DNA from: Protonemura montana
Taxonomy: Eukaryota; Arthropoda; Insecta; Plecoptera; Nemouridae
Direction of reading: 5' to 3'
Length of the DNA stretch: 64,000 bases
NCBI GenBank assembly: GCA_947568835.1
Contig: CANOQG010000007.1
Span: forward strand, 2,790,001 to 2,854,000
Position 1 is the stretch's first letter; every line of letters starts with the position of its first letter. A program made the position numbers and the translations under genes. Below, piece after piece: positions 28,801 to 44,800 of the stretch. The notes below the pieces were generated by a model. That model did no database searches, was not told where the DNA came from, and was given only the letters and a program-made list of their open reading frames with translations.

Positions 28801-31800
28801 CATGGGGCAGGACATAGGGCAGGACATGGGGCAGGACATGGGGCAGGACATGGAGCAGGACATGGGACATGACATGGGACAGGACATGGGGCAGGACATG
28901 GGGCAGGACATGGGGAAGGACATAGGGCAGGACATGGGGCAGGACATGGGGCAGGACATGGGGCAGGACATAGGGCAGGACATGGGGCAGGACATGGGGC
29001 AGGACATGGAGCAGGACATGGGGCAGGACATTGGGCAGGACTTGGGACAGGACATGGGGCAGGACATGGGGCAGGACATGGGGCAGGATATGGGGCAGGA
29101 CATGGGGCAGGACATGAGGCAGGACATGGGACATGAGGTAAGACATGGAGCAGGACATGGAGCAGGACATGGGACAGGACATGGGGCAGGACATGGGGCA
29201 GGACATGGGGCATGACATGGGACATGGGGCAGGACATGGGGTGGAACATGGAGCAGAAAATGGGGCACGACATGGGGCAGGACATAGGGCAGGACATGGG
29301 GCAGGACATGGGGCAGGACATGGGGCAGGACATGGGACATGGGGCAAGACATGGGGCAGGACATAGGGCAGGACATGGGGCAGGACATGGGGAAGGACAT
29401 GGGGCAGGACATGGGGCAGGACATGGGACATGGGGCAGGACAGGGGGAGGACATGGAGCAGGACATGGGGCAGGACATGGGGCAGGACATGGGGCAGGAC
29501 ATGGGGCAGGACATGGGGCAGGAAATGGGACAGGACAAAGGGCAGGACATGGGGCAGGACATGGGACATGGGGCAGGACATGGGGCAGGACATGGGGCAT
29601 GACATGGGGCAGGACATGGGACAGGACATGGGGCAGGACATGGGGCAGGACATGGGACATGGGGCAGGACATGGGGCAGGACATGGGGCAGGACATGGGG
29701 CAGGACATGGGGCAGGACATGGGGCAGGACATAGGGCAGGCCATGGGGCAGGACATGGGGCAGGACATGGAGCAGGACATGGGACATGACATGGGACAGG
29801 ACATGGGGCAGGACATGGCGCAGGACATGGGGCAGGACATGGGGCAGGACATGGGGCAGGACATAGGGCAGGACATGGGGTAGGACATGAGGCAGGACAT
29901 GGGACAGGACATGGGGCAGGACATGGGGCAGGACATGGGACAGGACATAGGGCAGGACATGGGGCAGGACATGGGGCAAAACATGGGGCAGGACATGGGA
30001 CAGGACATGGGGCAGGACATTGGCCAGGCTATGGGGCAGGACATGGGGCAGGACATGAGGCAGGACATGGGACATGGGGAAAGACATGGGGCAGGACATG
30101 GGGCAGGACATGGGGCAGGACATGGGGCAGGACATGGGACAGGACATAGGGCAGGACATGGGGCAGGACATGGGGCAGGACATGGGGCAGGACATGGGAC
30201 AGGACATGGAGCAGGACATGGGGCAGGACATGGGGCAGGACATGGGACAGGACATAGGGAAGGACATGGGGCAGGACATGGGGCAGGACATGGGACAGGA
30301 CATTGCACAGGACATAGGGCAGGACATGGGGCAGGACATGGGGCAGGACATAGGGCAGGACATGGGGCAGGACATGGGGCAGGACATGGGGCAGGACATG
30401 GGGCAGGACATGAGGCAGGACATTGGACAGGACATGGGGCAAAACATGGGGCAGGACATGGGACTGGACATGGGGCAGGACATGGGGCAGGACATGGGGC
30501 AGGACATGGGGCAGGACATGGGACATGAGGCAGGACAGGGGGAGGACATGGAGCGGGACATGGGGCAGGACATGGGGCAGGACATGGAGCAGGACATGGG
30601 GCAGGAAATGGGGCAGGACATGAAACAGGACATAGGGCAGGACATGGGGCAGGACATGAGGCAGGACATGGGGCAGGACATAAGACATAGGGCAGGACAG
30701 GGGGAGGACATGGAGCAGGACATGGGGCATTACATGGGGCAGGACATAAGACAGGACATAGGGCAGGACATGGGGCAGGACATGGGGCAGGACATGGGGC
30801 AGGACATGGGACATGGGGCAAGACATGGGGCAGGACATGAGGCAGGACATGGGGCAGGACATGGGGCAGGACATGGGGAAGGACATGGGGCAGGACATGG
30901 GGCAGGACATGGGACATGGGGCAGGACAGGGGGAGGACATGGAGCAGGACATGGGGCAGGACATGGTGCAGGACATGGGGCAGGACATGGGGCAGGACAT
31001 GGGGCAGGAAATGGGACAGGACAAAGGGCAGGACATGGGGCAGGACATGGGACATGGGGCAGGACATGGGGCAGGACATGGGGCATGACATGGGGCAGGA
31101 CATGGGACAGGACATGGGGCAGGACATGGGGCAGGACATGGGGCAGGACATGGGGCAGGACATGAGGCAGGACATGGGACAGGACATGGGGCAGGACATG
31201 GGGCAGGACATGGGACATGGAGCAGGACATGGGGCAGGACATGGAGCAGGACATGGGGCAGGACATGGGGCAGGACATAAGACAGGACATAGGGCAGGAC
31301 ATGGGGTAGGACATGGGGCAGGACATGGGGCAGGACATGGGACATGGGGCAAGACATGGGGCAGGACATGGGGCAGGACATGGGGCAGGACATGGGGCAG
31401 GACATGGGGCAGGACATGGGGCAGGAAATGGGGCAGGACATAGGGTAGGACATGAGGCAGGACATGGGACAGGACATGGGGCAGGACATGGGGCAGGACA
31501 TAAGGCAGGACATTGGACAGGACATGGGGCAAAACATGGGGCAGGACATGGGACAGGACATGTTGCAGGACATGGGACAGGACATAGGGCAGGACATGGG
31601 GCAGGACAGGGAGCAGGACATGGGGCAGGACATGGGACAGGACATGGGGCAGGACATTGGCCAGGCTATGGGGCAGGACATGGGGCAGGACATGAGGCAG
31701 GACATGGGACATGGGGAAAGACATGGGGCAGGACATGGGGCAGGACATGGGGCAGGACATGGGGCAGGACATGGGACAGGACATAGGGCAGGACATGGGG

Positions 31801-32260
31801 CAGGACATGGGGCAGGACATGGGGCAGGACATGGAGCAGGACATGGGACAGGACATTGCACAGGACATAGGGCAGGACATGGGGCAGGACATGGGGCAGG
31901 ACATAGGGCAGGACATGGGGCAGGACATGGGGCAGGACATGGGGCAGGACATGGGGCAGGACATGAGGCAGGACATTGGACAGGACATGGGGCAAAACAT
32001 GGGGCAGGACATGGGACTGGACATGGGGCAGGACATGGGGCAGGACATGGGGCAGGACATGGGGCAGGACATGGGACATGAGGCAGGACAGGGGGAGGAC
32101 TTGGAGCGGGACATGGGGCAGGACATGGGGCAGGACATGGAGCAGGACATGGGGCAGGAAATGGGGCAGGACATGAAACAGGACATAGGGCAGGACATGG
32201 GGCAGGACATGAGGCAGGACATGGGGCAGGACATAAGACATAGGGCAGGACAGGGGGAGG
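25858..32260 (+). repeat. 3,775-bp tandem duplication, second copy incomplete
   Basis: Copy 1 runs about 25,858-29,632 and copy 2 about 29,633-32,260. Landmark D (25966/29741), A (26244/30019) and B (26955/30730) all sit 3,775 bp apart. Copy 1 has a private unit acaatgggcagg near 27,409 and a private acatgtggcagg near 28,165. Copy 2 stops at 32,260, where a 1,390-bp duplicate begins. Confidence 0.86.
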
Positions 32261-33650
32261 ACATGGGGAAGGACATGGGGCAGGACATGGGGCAGGACAT
32301 GGGACATGGGGCAGGACAGGGGGAGGACATGGAGCAGGACATGGGGCAGGACATGGGGCAGGACATGGGGCAGGACATGGGGCAGGACATGGGGCAGGAA
32401 ATGGGACAGGACAAAGGGCAGGACATGGGGCAGGACATGGGACATGGGGCAGGACATGGGGCAGGACATGGGGCATGACATGGGGCAGGACATGGGACAG
32501 GACATGGGGCAGGACATGGGGCAGGACATGGGGCAGGACATGGGGCAGGACATGAGGCAGGACATGGGACAGGACATGGGGCAGGACATGGGGCAGGACA
32601 TGGGACATGGAGCAGGACATGGGGCAGGACATGGAGCAGGACATGGGGCAGGACATGGGGCAGGACATAAGACAGGACATAGGGCAGGACATGGGGTAGG
32701 ACATGGGGCAGGACATGGGGCAGGACATGGGACATGGGGCAAGACATGGGGCAGGACATGGGGCAGGACATGGGGCAGGACATGGGGCAGGACATGGGGC
32801 AGGACATGGGGCAGGAAATGGGGCAGGACATAGGGTAGGACATGAGGCAGGACATGGGACAGGACATGGGGCAGGACATGGGGCAGGACATAAGGCAGGA
32901 CATTGGACAGGACATGGGGCAAAACATGGGGCAGGACATGGGACAGGACATGTTGCAGGACATGGGACAGGACATAGGGCAGGACATGGGGCAGGACAGG
33001 GAGCAGGACATGGGGCAGGACATGGGACAGGACATGGGGCAGGACATTGGCCAGGCTATGGGGCAGGACATGGGGCAGGACATGAGGCAGGACATGGGAC
33101 ATGGGGAAAGACATGGGGCAGGACATGGGGCAGGACATGGGGCAGGACATGGGGCAGGACATGGGACAGGACATAGGGCAGGACATGGGGCAGGACATGG
33201 GGCAGGACATGGGGCAGGACATGGGGCAGGACATGGGACAGGACATTGCACAGGACATAGGGCAGGACATGGGGCAGGACATGGGGCAGGACATAGGGCA
33301 GGACATGGGGCAGGACATGGGGCAGGACATGGGGCAGGACATGGGGCAGGACATGAGGCAGGACATTGGACAGGACATGGGGCAAAACATGGGGCAGGAC
33401 ATGGGACTGGACATGGGGCAGGACATGGGGCAGGACATGGGGCAGGACATGGGGCAGGACATGGGACATGAGGCAGGACAGGGGGAGGACATGGAGCGGG
33501 ACATGGGGCAGGACATGGGGCAGGACATGGAGCAGGACATGGGGCAGGAAATGGGGCAGGACATGAAACAGGACATAGGGCAGGACATGGGGCAGGACAT
33601 GAGGCAGGACATGGGGCAGGACATAAGACATAGGGCAGGACAGGGGGAGG
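30871..33650 (+). repeat. 1,390-bp tandem duplication
   Basis: 30,871-32,260 is repeated at 32,261-33,650, each copy starting with acatggggaagg. Landmark A at 31656 and 33046 gives the spacing. The junction at 32,260/32,261 joins a cagggggagg unit to acatggggaagg, where other copies have acatggag and landmark B. This explains why one B-B interval (30730 to 33673) is 2,943 bp, equal to 1,553 plus 1,390. Confidence 0.88.
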
Positions 33651-34833
33651 ACATGGAGCAGGACATGGGGCATTACATGGGGCAGGACATAAGACAGGAC
33701 ATAGGGCAGGACATGGGGCAGGACATGGGGCAGGACATGGGGCAGGACATGGGACATGGGGCAAGACATGGGGCAGGACATGAGGCAGGACATGGGGCAG
33801 GACATGGGGCAGGACATGGGGCAGGACATGGGGTAGGACATGGGGCAGGAAATGGGACAGGACAAGGGGCAGGACATGGGGCAGGACATGGGACATGGGG
33901 CAGGACATGGGGCAGGACATGGGGCAGGACATGGGGCAGGACATGGGGCAGGACATGGGGCAGGACATGGGGCAGGACATAGGGCAGGACATGGGGCAGG
34001 ACATGGGGCAGGACATGGAGCAGGACATGGGACATGACATGGGACAGGACATGGGGCAGGACATGGGGCAGGACATGGGGAAGGACATAGGGCAGGACAT
34101 GGGGCAGGACATGGGGCAGGACATGGGGCAGGACATAGGGCAGGACATGGGGCAGGACATGGGGCAGGACAGGGAGCAGGACATGGGGCAGGACATTGGG
34201 CAGGACATGGGACAGGACATGGGGCAGGACATGGGGCAGGACATGGGGCAGGATATGGGGCAGGACATGGGGCAGGACATGAGGCAGGACATGGGACATG
34301 AGGTAAGACATGGGGCAGGACATGGAGCAGGACATGGGACAGGACATGGGGCAGGACATGGGGCAGGACATGGGGCATGACATGGGACATGGGGCAGGAC
34401 ATGGGGTGGAACATGGAGCAGAAAATGGGGCACGACATGGGGCAGGACATAGGGCAGGACATGGTGCAGGACATGGGGCAGGACATGGGGCAGGACATGG
34501 GACATGGGGCAAGACATGGGGCAGGACATAGGGCAGGACATGGGGCAGGACATGGGGCAGGACATAAGACAGGACATAGGGCAGGACATGGGGTAGGACA
34601 TGGGGCAGGACATGGGGCAGGACATGGGACATGGGGCAAGACATGGGGCAGGACATGGGGCAGGACATGGGGCAGGACATGGGGCAGGACATGGGGCAGG
34701 ACATGGGACATGGGGCAGGACATGGGGCAGGACATGGGGCAGGACATGGGACAGGACATGGAGCAGGACATGGGGCAGGACATGGGGCAGGACATGGGAC
34801 AGGACATAGGGAAGGACATGGGGCAGGACATGG

Positions 34834-37800
34834 GGCAGGACATGGGACAGGACATGGGACAGGACATAGGGCAGGACATGGGGCAGGACATGGGGCAGGA
34901 CATAGGGCAGGACATGGGGCAGGACATGGGGCAGGACATGGGGCAGGACATGGGGCAGGACATGAGGCAGGACATTGGACAGGACATGGGGCAAAACATG
35001 GGGCAGGACATGGGACTGGACATGGGGCAGGACATGGGGCAGGACATGGGGCAGGACATGGGGCAGGACATGGGACATGAGGCAGGACAGGGGGAGGACA
35101 TGGAGCGGGACATGGGGCAGGACATGGGGCAGGACATGGAGCAGGACATGGGGCAGGAAATGGGGCAGGACATGGGACAGGACATAGGGCAGGACATGGG
35201 GCAGGACATGAGGCAGGACATAGGGCAGGACATAAGACATAGGGCAGGACAGGGGGAGGACATGGAGCAGGACATGGGGCATTACATGGGGCAGGACATA
35301 AGACAGGACATAGGGCAGGACATGGGGCAGGACATGGGGCAGGACATGGGGCAGGACATGGGACATGGGGCAAGACATGGGGCAGGACATGAGGCAGGAC
35401 ATGGGGCAGGACATGGGGCAGGACATGGGGCAGGACATGGGGTAGGACATGGGGCAGGAAATGGGACAGGACAAGGGGCAGGACATGGGGCAGGACATGG
35501 GACATGGGGCAGGACATGGGGCAGGACATGGGGCAGGACATGGGGCAGGACATGGGGCAGGACATGGGGCAGGACATGGGGCAGGACATAGGGCAGGACA
35601 TGGGGCAGGACATGGGGCAGGACATGGAGCAGGACATGGGACATGACATGGGACAGGACATGGGGCAGGACATGGGGCAGGACATGGGGAAGGACATAGG
35701 GCAGGACATGGGGCAGGACATGGAGCAGGACATGGGGCAGGACATAGGGCAGGACATGGGGCAGGACATGGGGCAGGACATGGAGCAGGACATGGGGCAG
35801 GACATTGGGCAGGACTTGGGACAGGACATGGGGCAGGACATGGGGCAGGACATGGGGCAGGATATGGGGCAGGACATGGGGCAGGACATGAGGCAGGACA
35901 TGGGACATGAGGTAAGACATGGAGCAGGACATGGAGCAGGACATGGGACAGGACATGGGGCAGGACATGGGGCAGGACATGGGGCATGACATGGGACATG
36001 GGGCAGGACATGGGGTGGAACATGGAGCAGAAAATGGGGCACGACATGGGGCAGGACATAGGGCAGGACATGGGGCAGGACATGGGGCAGGACATGGGGC
36101 AGGACATGGGACATGGGGCAAGACATGGGGCAGGACATAGGGCAGGACATGGGGCAGGACATGGGGAAGGACATGGGACAGGACATGGGGCAGGACATGG
36201 GACATGGGGCAGGACAGGGGGAGGACATGGAGCAGGACATGGGGCAGGACATGGGGCAGGACATGGGGCAGGACATGGGGCAGGACATGGGGCAGGAAAT
36301 GGGACAGGACAAAGGGCAGGACATGGGGCAGGACATGGGACATGGGGCAGGACATGGGGCAGGACATGGGGCATGACATGGGGCAGGACATGGGACAGGA
36401 CATGGGGCAGGACATGGGGCAGGACATGGGACATGGGGCAGGACATGGGGCAGGACATGGGGCAGGACATGGGGCAGGACATGGGGCAGGACATGGGGCA
36501 GGACATAGGGCAGGCCATGGGGCAGGACATGGGGCAGGACATGGAGCAGGACATGGGACATGACATGGGACAGGACATGGGGCAGGACATGGCGCAGGAC
36601 ATGGGGCAGGACATGGGGCAGGACATGGGGCAGGACATAGGGCAGGACATGGGGTAGGACATGAGGCAGGACATGGGACAGGACATGGGGCAGGACATGG
36701 GGCAGGACATGGGACAGGACATAGGGCAGGACATGGGGCAGGACATGGGGCAAAACATGGGGCAGGACATGGGACAGGACATGGGGCAGGACATTGGCCA
36801 GGCTATGGGGCAGGACATGGGGCAGGACATGAGGCAGGACATGGGACATGGGGAAAGACATGGGGCAGGACATGGGGCAGGACATGGGGCAGGACATGGG
36901 GCAGGACATGGGACAGGACATAGGGCAGGACATGGGGCAGGACATGGGGCAGGACATGGGGCAGGACATGGGACAGGACATGGAGCAGGACATGGGGCAG
37001 GACATGGGGCAGGACATGGGACAGGACATAGGGAAGGACATGGGGCAGGACATGGGGCAGGACATGGGACAGGACATTGCACAGGACATAGGGCAGGACA
37101 TGGGGCAGGACATGGGGCAGGACATAGGGCAGGACATGGGGCAGGACATGGGGCAGGACATGGGGCAGGACATGGGGCAGGACATGAGGCAGGACATTGG
37201 ACAGGACATGGGGCAAAACATGGGGCAGGACATGGGACTGGACATGGGGCAGGACATGGGGCAGGACATGGGGCAGGACATGGGGCAGGACATGGGACAT
37301 GAGGCAGGACAGGGGGAGGACATGGAGCGGGACATGGGGCAGGACATGGGGCAGGACATGGAGCAGGACATGGGGCAGGAAATGGGGCAGGACATGAAAC
37401 AGGACATAGGGCAGGACATGGGGCAGGACATGAGGCAGGACATGGGGCAGGACATAAGACATAGGGCAGGACAGGGGGAGGACATGGAGCAGGACATGGG
37501 GCATTACATGGGGCAGGACATAAGACAGGACATAGGGCAGGACATGGGGCAGGACATGGGGCAGGACATGGGGCAGGACATGGGACATGGGGCAAGACAT
37601 GGGGCAGGACATGAGGCAGGACATGGGGCAGGACATGGGGCAGGACATGGGGAAGGACATGGGGCAGGACATGGGGCAGGACATGGGACATGGGGCAGGA
37701 CAGGGGGAGGACATGGAGCAGGACATGGGGCAGGACATGGGGCAGGACATGGGGCAGGACATGGGGCAGGACATGGGGCAGGAAATGGGACAGGACAAAG

Positions 37801-39034
37801 GGCAGGACATGGGGCAGGACATGGGACATGGGGCAGGACATGGGGCAGGACATGGGGCATGACATGGGGCAGGACATGGGACAGGACATGGGGCAGGACA
37901 TGGGGCAGGACATGGGGCAGGACATGGGGCAGGACATGAGGCAGGACATGGGACAGGACATGGGGCAGGACATGGGGCAGGACATGGGACATGGAGCAGG
38001 ACATGGGGCAGGACATGGAGCAGGACATGGGGCAGGACATGGGGCAGGACATAAGACAGGACATAGGGCAGGACATGGGGTAGGACATGGGGCAGGACAT
38101 GGGGCAGGACATGGGACATGGGGCAAGACATGGGGCAGGACATGGGGCAGGACATGGGGCAGGACATGGGGCAGGACATGGGGCAGGACATGGGGCAGGA
38201 AATGGGGCAGGACATAGGGTAGGACATGAGGCAGGACATGGGACAGGACATGGGGCAGGACATGGGGCAGGACATAAGGCAGGACATTGGACAGGACATG
38301 GGGCAAAACATGGGGCAGGACATGGGACAGGACATGTTGCAGGACATGGGACAGGACATAGGGCAGGACATGGGGCAGGACAGGGAGCAGGACATGGGGC
38401 AGGACATGGGACAGGACATGGGGCAGGACATTGGCCAGGCTATGGGGCAGGACATGGGGCAGGACATGAGGCAGGACATGGGACATGGGGAAAGACATGG
38501 GGCAGGACATGGGGCAGGACATGGGGCAGGACATGGGGCAGGACATGGGACAGGACATAGGGCAGGACATGGGGCAGGACATGGGGCAGGACATGGGGCA
38601 GGACATGGGGCAGGACATGGGACAGGACATTGCACAGGACATAGGGCAGGACATGGGGCAGGACATGGGGCAGGACATAGGGCAGGACATGGGGCAGGAC
38701 ATGGGGCAGGACATGGGGCAGGACATGGGGCAGGACATGAGGCAGGACATTGGACAGGACATGGGGCAAAACATGGGGCAGGACATGGGACTGGACATGG
38801 GGCAGGACATGGGGCAGGACATGGGGCAGGACATGGGGCAGGACATGGGACATGAGGCAGGACAGGGGGAGGACTTGGAGCGGGACATGGGGCAGGACAT
38901 GGGGCAGGACATGGAGCAGGACATGGGGCAGGAAATGGGGCAGGACATGAAACAGGACATAGGGCAGGACATGGGGCAGGACATGAGGCAGGACATGGGG
39001 CAGGACATAAGACATAGGGCAGGACAGGGGGAGG
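34834..39034 (+). repeat. Copy of 28,060-32,260 at offset 6,774
   Basis: Landmarks B (28508/35282, 30730/37504), A (30019/36793) and D (29741/36515) and the rare unit acttggagcggg (about 32,099 and 38,873) recur at 6,774 bp. The match ends at 39,034, where this copy continues with acatggag and landmark B instead of the 1,390-bp junction at 32,261, so it resembles the arrangement before that event. Confidence 0.85.
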
Positions 39035-41814
39035 ACATGGAGCAGGACATGGGGCATTACATGGGGCAGGACATAAGACAGGACATAGGGCAGGACATGG
39101 GGCAGGACATGGGGCAGGACATGGGGCAGGACATGGGACATGGGGCAAGACATGGGGCAGGACATGAGGCAGGACATGGGGCAGGACATGGGGCAGGACA
39201 TGGGGCAGGACATGGGGTAGGACATGGGGCAGGAAATGGGACAGGACAAGGGGCAGGACATGGGGCAGGACATGGGACATGGGGCAGGACATGGGGCAGG
39301 ACATGGGGCAGGACATGGGGCAGGACATGGGGCAGGACATGGGGCAGGACATGGGGCAGGACATAGGGCAGGACATGGGGCAGGACATGGGGCAGGACAT
39401 GGAGCAGGACATGGGACATGACATGGGACAGGACATGGGGCAGGACATGGGGCAGGACATGGGGAAGGACATAGGGCAGGACATGGGGCAGGACATGGGG
39501 CAGGACATGGGGCAGGACATAGGGCAGGACATGGGGCAGGACATGGGGCAGGACAGGGAGCAGGACATGGGGCAGGACATTGGGCAGGACATGGGACAGG
39601 ACATGGGGCAGGACATGGGGCAGGACATGGGGCAGGATATGGGGCAGGACATGGGGCAGGACATGAGGCAGGACATGGGACATGAGGTAAGACATGGGGC
39701 AGGACATGGAGCAGGACATGGGACAGGACATGGGGCAGGACATGGGGCAGGACATGGGGCATGACATGGGACATGGGGCAGGACATGGGGTGGAACATGG
39801 AGCAGAAAATGGGGCACGACATGGGGCAGGACATAGGGCAGGACATGGTGCAGGACATGGGGCAGGACATGGGGCAGGACATGGGACATGGGGCAAGACA
39901 TGGGGCAGGACATAGGGCAGGACATGGGGCAGGACATGGGGCAGGACATAAGACAGGACATAGGGCAGGACATGGGGTAGGACATGGGGCAGGACATGGG
40001 GCAGGACATGGGACATGGGGCAAGACATGGGGCAGGACATGGGGCAGGACATGGGGCAGGACATGGGGCAGGACATGGGGCAGGACATGGGACATGGGGC
40101 AGGACATGGGGCAGGACATGGGGCAGGACATGGGACAGGACATGGAGCAGGACATGGGGCAGGACATGGGGCAGGACATGGGACAGGACATAGGGAAGGA
40201 CATGGGGCAGGACATGGGGCAGGACATGGGACAGGACATGGGACAGGACATAGGGCAGGACATGGGGCAGGACATGGGGCAGGACATAGGGCAGGACATG
40301 GGGCAGGACATGGGGCAGGACATGGGGCAGGACATGGGGCAGGACATGAGGCAGGACATTGGACAGGACATGGGGCAAAACATGGGGCAGGACATGGGAC
40401 TGGACATGGGGCAGGACATGGGGCAGGACATGGGGCAGGACATGGGGCAGGACATGGGACATGAGGCAGGACAGGGGGAGGACATGGAGCGGGACATGGG
40501 GCAGGACATGGGGCAGGACATGGAGCAGGACATGGGGCAGGAAATGGGGCAGGACATGGGACAGGACATAGGGCAGGACATGGGGCAGGACATGAGGCAG
40601 GACATAGGGCAGGACATAAGACATAGGGCAGGACAGGGGGAGGACATGGAGCAGGACATGGGGCATTACATGGGGCAGGACATAAGACAGGACATAGGGC
40701 AGGACATGGGGCAGGACATGGGGCAGGACATGGGGCAGGACATGGGACATGGGGCAAGACATGGGGCAGGACATGAGGCAGGACATGGGGCAGGACATGG
40801 GGCAGGACATGGGGCAGGACATGGGGTAGGACATGGGGCAGGAAATGGGACAGGACAAGGGGCAGGACATGGGGCAGGACATGGGACATGGGGCAGGACA
40901 TGGGGCAGGACATGGGGCAGGACATGGGGCAGGACATGGGGCAGGACATGGGGCAGGACATGGGGCAGGACATAGGGCAGGACATGGGGCAGGACATGGG
41001 GCAGGACATGGAGCAGGACATGGGACATGACATGGGACAGGACATGGGGCAGGACATGGGGCAGGACATGGGGAAGGACATAGGGCAGGACATGGGGCAG
41101 GACATGGGGCAGGACATGGGGCAGGACATAGGGCAGGACATGGGGCAGGACATGGGGCAGGACATGGAGCAGGACATGGGGCAGGACATTGGGCAGGACT
41201 TGGGACAGGACATGGGGCAGGACATGGGGCAGGACATGGGGCAGGATATGGGGCAGGACATGGGGCAGGACATGAGGCAGGACATGGGACATGAGGTAAG
41301 ACATGGAGCAGGACATGGAGCAGGACATGGGACAGGACATGGGGCAGGACATGGGGCAGGACATGGGGCATGACATGGGACATGGGGCAGGACATGGGGT
41401 GGAACATGGAGCAGAAAATGGGGCACGACATGGGGCAGGACATAGGGCAGGACATGGGGCAGGACATGGGGCAGGACATGGGGCAGGACATGGGACATGG
41501 GGCAAGACATGGGGCAGGACATAGGGCAGGACATGGGGCAGGACATGGGGAAGGACATGGGGCAGGACATGGGGCAGGACATGGGACATGGGGCAGGACA
41601 GGGGGAGGACATGGAGCAGGACATGGGGCAGGACATGGGGCAGGACATGGGGCAGGACATGGGGCAGGACATGGGGCAGGAAATGGGACAGGACAAAGGG
41701 CAGGACATGGGGCAGGACATGGGACATGGGGCAGGACATGGGGCAGGACATGGGGCATGACATGGGGCAGGACATGGGACAGGACATGGGGCAGGACATG
41801 GGGCAGGACATGGG
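37645..41814 (+). repeat. Copy of 32,261-36,430 at offset 5,384
   Basis: Variant order from 32,261 to 36,430 recurs from 37,645 to 41,814 (landmark B 33673/39057 and 35282/40666; C 34405/39789 and 36014/41398). The match breaks at 36,431, where the left copy has a 7-bp unit and the right copy has none. The overlap of this match with the 6,774-bp match shows that these blocks share modules. Confidence 0.85.
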
Positions 41815-44800
41815 GCAGGACATGGGGCAGGACATGAGGCAGGACATGGGACAGGACATGGGGCAGGACATGGGGCAGGACATGGGACATGGAGCAGGAC
41901 ATGGGGCAGGACATGGAGCAGGACATGGGGCAGGACATGGGGCAGGACATAAGACAGGACATAGGGCAGGACATGGGGTAGGACATGGGGCAGGACATGG
42001 GGCAGGACATGGGACATGGGGCAAGACATGGGGCAGGACATGGGGCAGGACATGGGGCAGGACATGGGGCAGGACATGGGGCAGGACATGGGGCAGGAAA
42101 TGGGGCAGGACATAGGGTAGGACATGAGGCAGGACATGGGACAGGACATGGGGCAGGACATGGGGCAGGACATGGGACAGGACATAGGGCAGGACATGGG
42201 GCAGGACATGGTGCAAAACATGGGGCAGGACATGGGACAGGACATGGGGCAGGACATTGGCCAGGCTATGGGGCAGGACATGGGGCAGGACATGAGGCAG
42301 GACATGGGACATGGGGAAAGACATGGGGCAGGACATGGGGCAGGACATGGGGCAGGACATGGGGCAGGACATGGGACAGGACATAGGGCAGGACATGGGG
42401 CAGGACATGGGGCAGGACATGGGGCAGGACATGGGACAGGACATGGAGCAGGACATGGGGCAGGACATGGGGCAGGACATGGGACAGGACATAGGGAAGG
42501 ACATGGGGCAGGACATGGGGCAGGACATGGGACAGGACATGGGACAGGACATAGGGCAGGACATGGGGCAGGACATGGGGCAGGACATAGGGCAGGACAT
42601 GGGGCAGGACATGGGGCAGGACATGGGGCAGGACATGGGGCAGGACATAAGGCAGGACATTGGACAGGACATGGGGCAAAACATGGGGCAGGACATGGGA
42701 CAGGACATGTTGCAGGACATGGGGCAGGACATGGGGCAGGACATGGGGCAGGACATGGGACATGAGGCAGGACAGAGGGAGGACATGGAGCGGGACATGG
42801 GGCAGGACATGGGGCAGGACATGGAGCAGGACATGGGGCAGGAAATGGGGCAGGACATGGGACAGGACATAGGGCAGGACATGGGGCAGGACATGAGGCA
42901 AGACATGGGGCAGGACATGGGACATAGGGCAGGACAGGGGAAGGACATGGAGCAGGACATGGGGCAGGACATGGGGCAGGACATAAGACAGGACATAGGG
43001 CAGGACATGGGGTAGGACATGGGGCAGGACATGGGGCAGGACATGGGACATGGGGCAAGACATGGGGCAGGACATGGGGCAGGACATGGGGCAGGACATG
43101 GGGCAGGACATGGGGCAGGACATGGGACATGGGGCAGGACATGGGGCAGGACATGGGGCAGGACATGGGGCAGGACATGGGGCAGGACATGGGGCAGGAC
43201 ATAGGGCAGGCCATGGGGCAGAACATGGGGCAGGACATGGAGCAGGACATGGGACATGACATGGGACAGGACATGGGGCAGGACATGGCGCAGGACATGG
43301 GGCAGGACATGGGGCAGGACATGGGGCAGGACATAGGGCAGGACATGGGGTAGGACATGAGGCAGGACATGGGACAGGACATGGGGCAGGACATGGGGCA
43401 GGACATGGGACAGGACATAGGGCAGGACATGGGGCAGGACATGGGGCAAAACATGGGGCAGGACATGGGACAGGACATGGGGCAGGACATTGGCCAGGCT
43501 ATGGGGCAGGACATGGGGCAGGACATGAGGCAGGACATGGGACATGGGGAAAGACATGGGGCAGGACATGGGGCAGGACATGGGGCAGGACATGGGGCAG
43601 GACATGGGACAGGACATAGGGCAGGACATGGGGCAGGACATGGGGCAGGACATGGGGCAGGACATGGGACAGGACATGGAGCAGGACATGGGGCAGGACA
43701 TGGGGCAGGACATGGGACAGGACATAGGGAAGGACATGGGGCAGGACATGGGGCAGGACATGGGACAGGACATTGCACAGGACATAGGGCAGGACATGGG
43801 GCAGGACATGGGGCAGGACATAGGGCAGGACATGGGGCAGGACATGGGGCAGGACATGGGGCAGGACATGGGGCAGGACATGAGGCAGGACATTGGACAG
43901 GACATGGGGCAAAACATGGGGCAGGACATGGGACTGGACATGGGGCAGGACATGGGGCAGGACATGGGGCAGGACATGGGGCAGGACATGGGACATGAGG
44001 CAGGACAGGGGGAGGACATGGAGCGGGACATGGGGCAGGACATGGGGCAGGACATGGAGCAGGACATGGGGCAGGAAATGGGGCAGGACATGAAACAGGA
44101 CATAGGGCAGGACATGGGGCAGGACATGAGGCAGGACATGGGGCAGGACATAAGACATAGGGCAGGACAGGGGGAGGACATGGAGCAGGACATGGGGCAT
44201 TACATGGGGCAGGACATAAGACAGGACATAGGGCAGGACATGGGGCAGGACATGGGGCAGGACATGGGGCAGGACATGGGACATGGGGCAAGACATGGGG
44301 CAGGACATGAGGCAGGACATGGGGCAGGACATGGGGCAGGACATGGGGAAGGACATGGGGCAGGACATGGGGCAGGACATGGGACATGGGGCAGGACAGG
44401 GGGAGGACATGGAGCAGGACATGGGGCAGGACATGGGGCAGGACATGGGGCAGGACATGGGGCAGGACATGGGGCAGGAAATGGGACAGGACAAAGGGCA
44501 GGACATGGGGCAGGACATGGGACATGGGGCAGGACATGGGGCAGGACATGGGGCATGACATGGGGCAGGACATGGGACAGGACATGGGGCAGGACATGGG
44601 GCAGGACATGGGGCAGGACATGGGGCAGGACATGAGGCAGGACATGGGACAGGACATGGGGCAGGACATGGGGCAGGACATGGGACATGGAGCAGGACAT
44701 GGGGCAGGACATGGAGCAGGAAATGGGGCAGGACATGGGGCAGGACATAAGACAGGACATAGGGCAGGACATGGGGTAGGACATGGGGCAGGACATGGGG

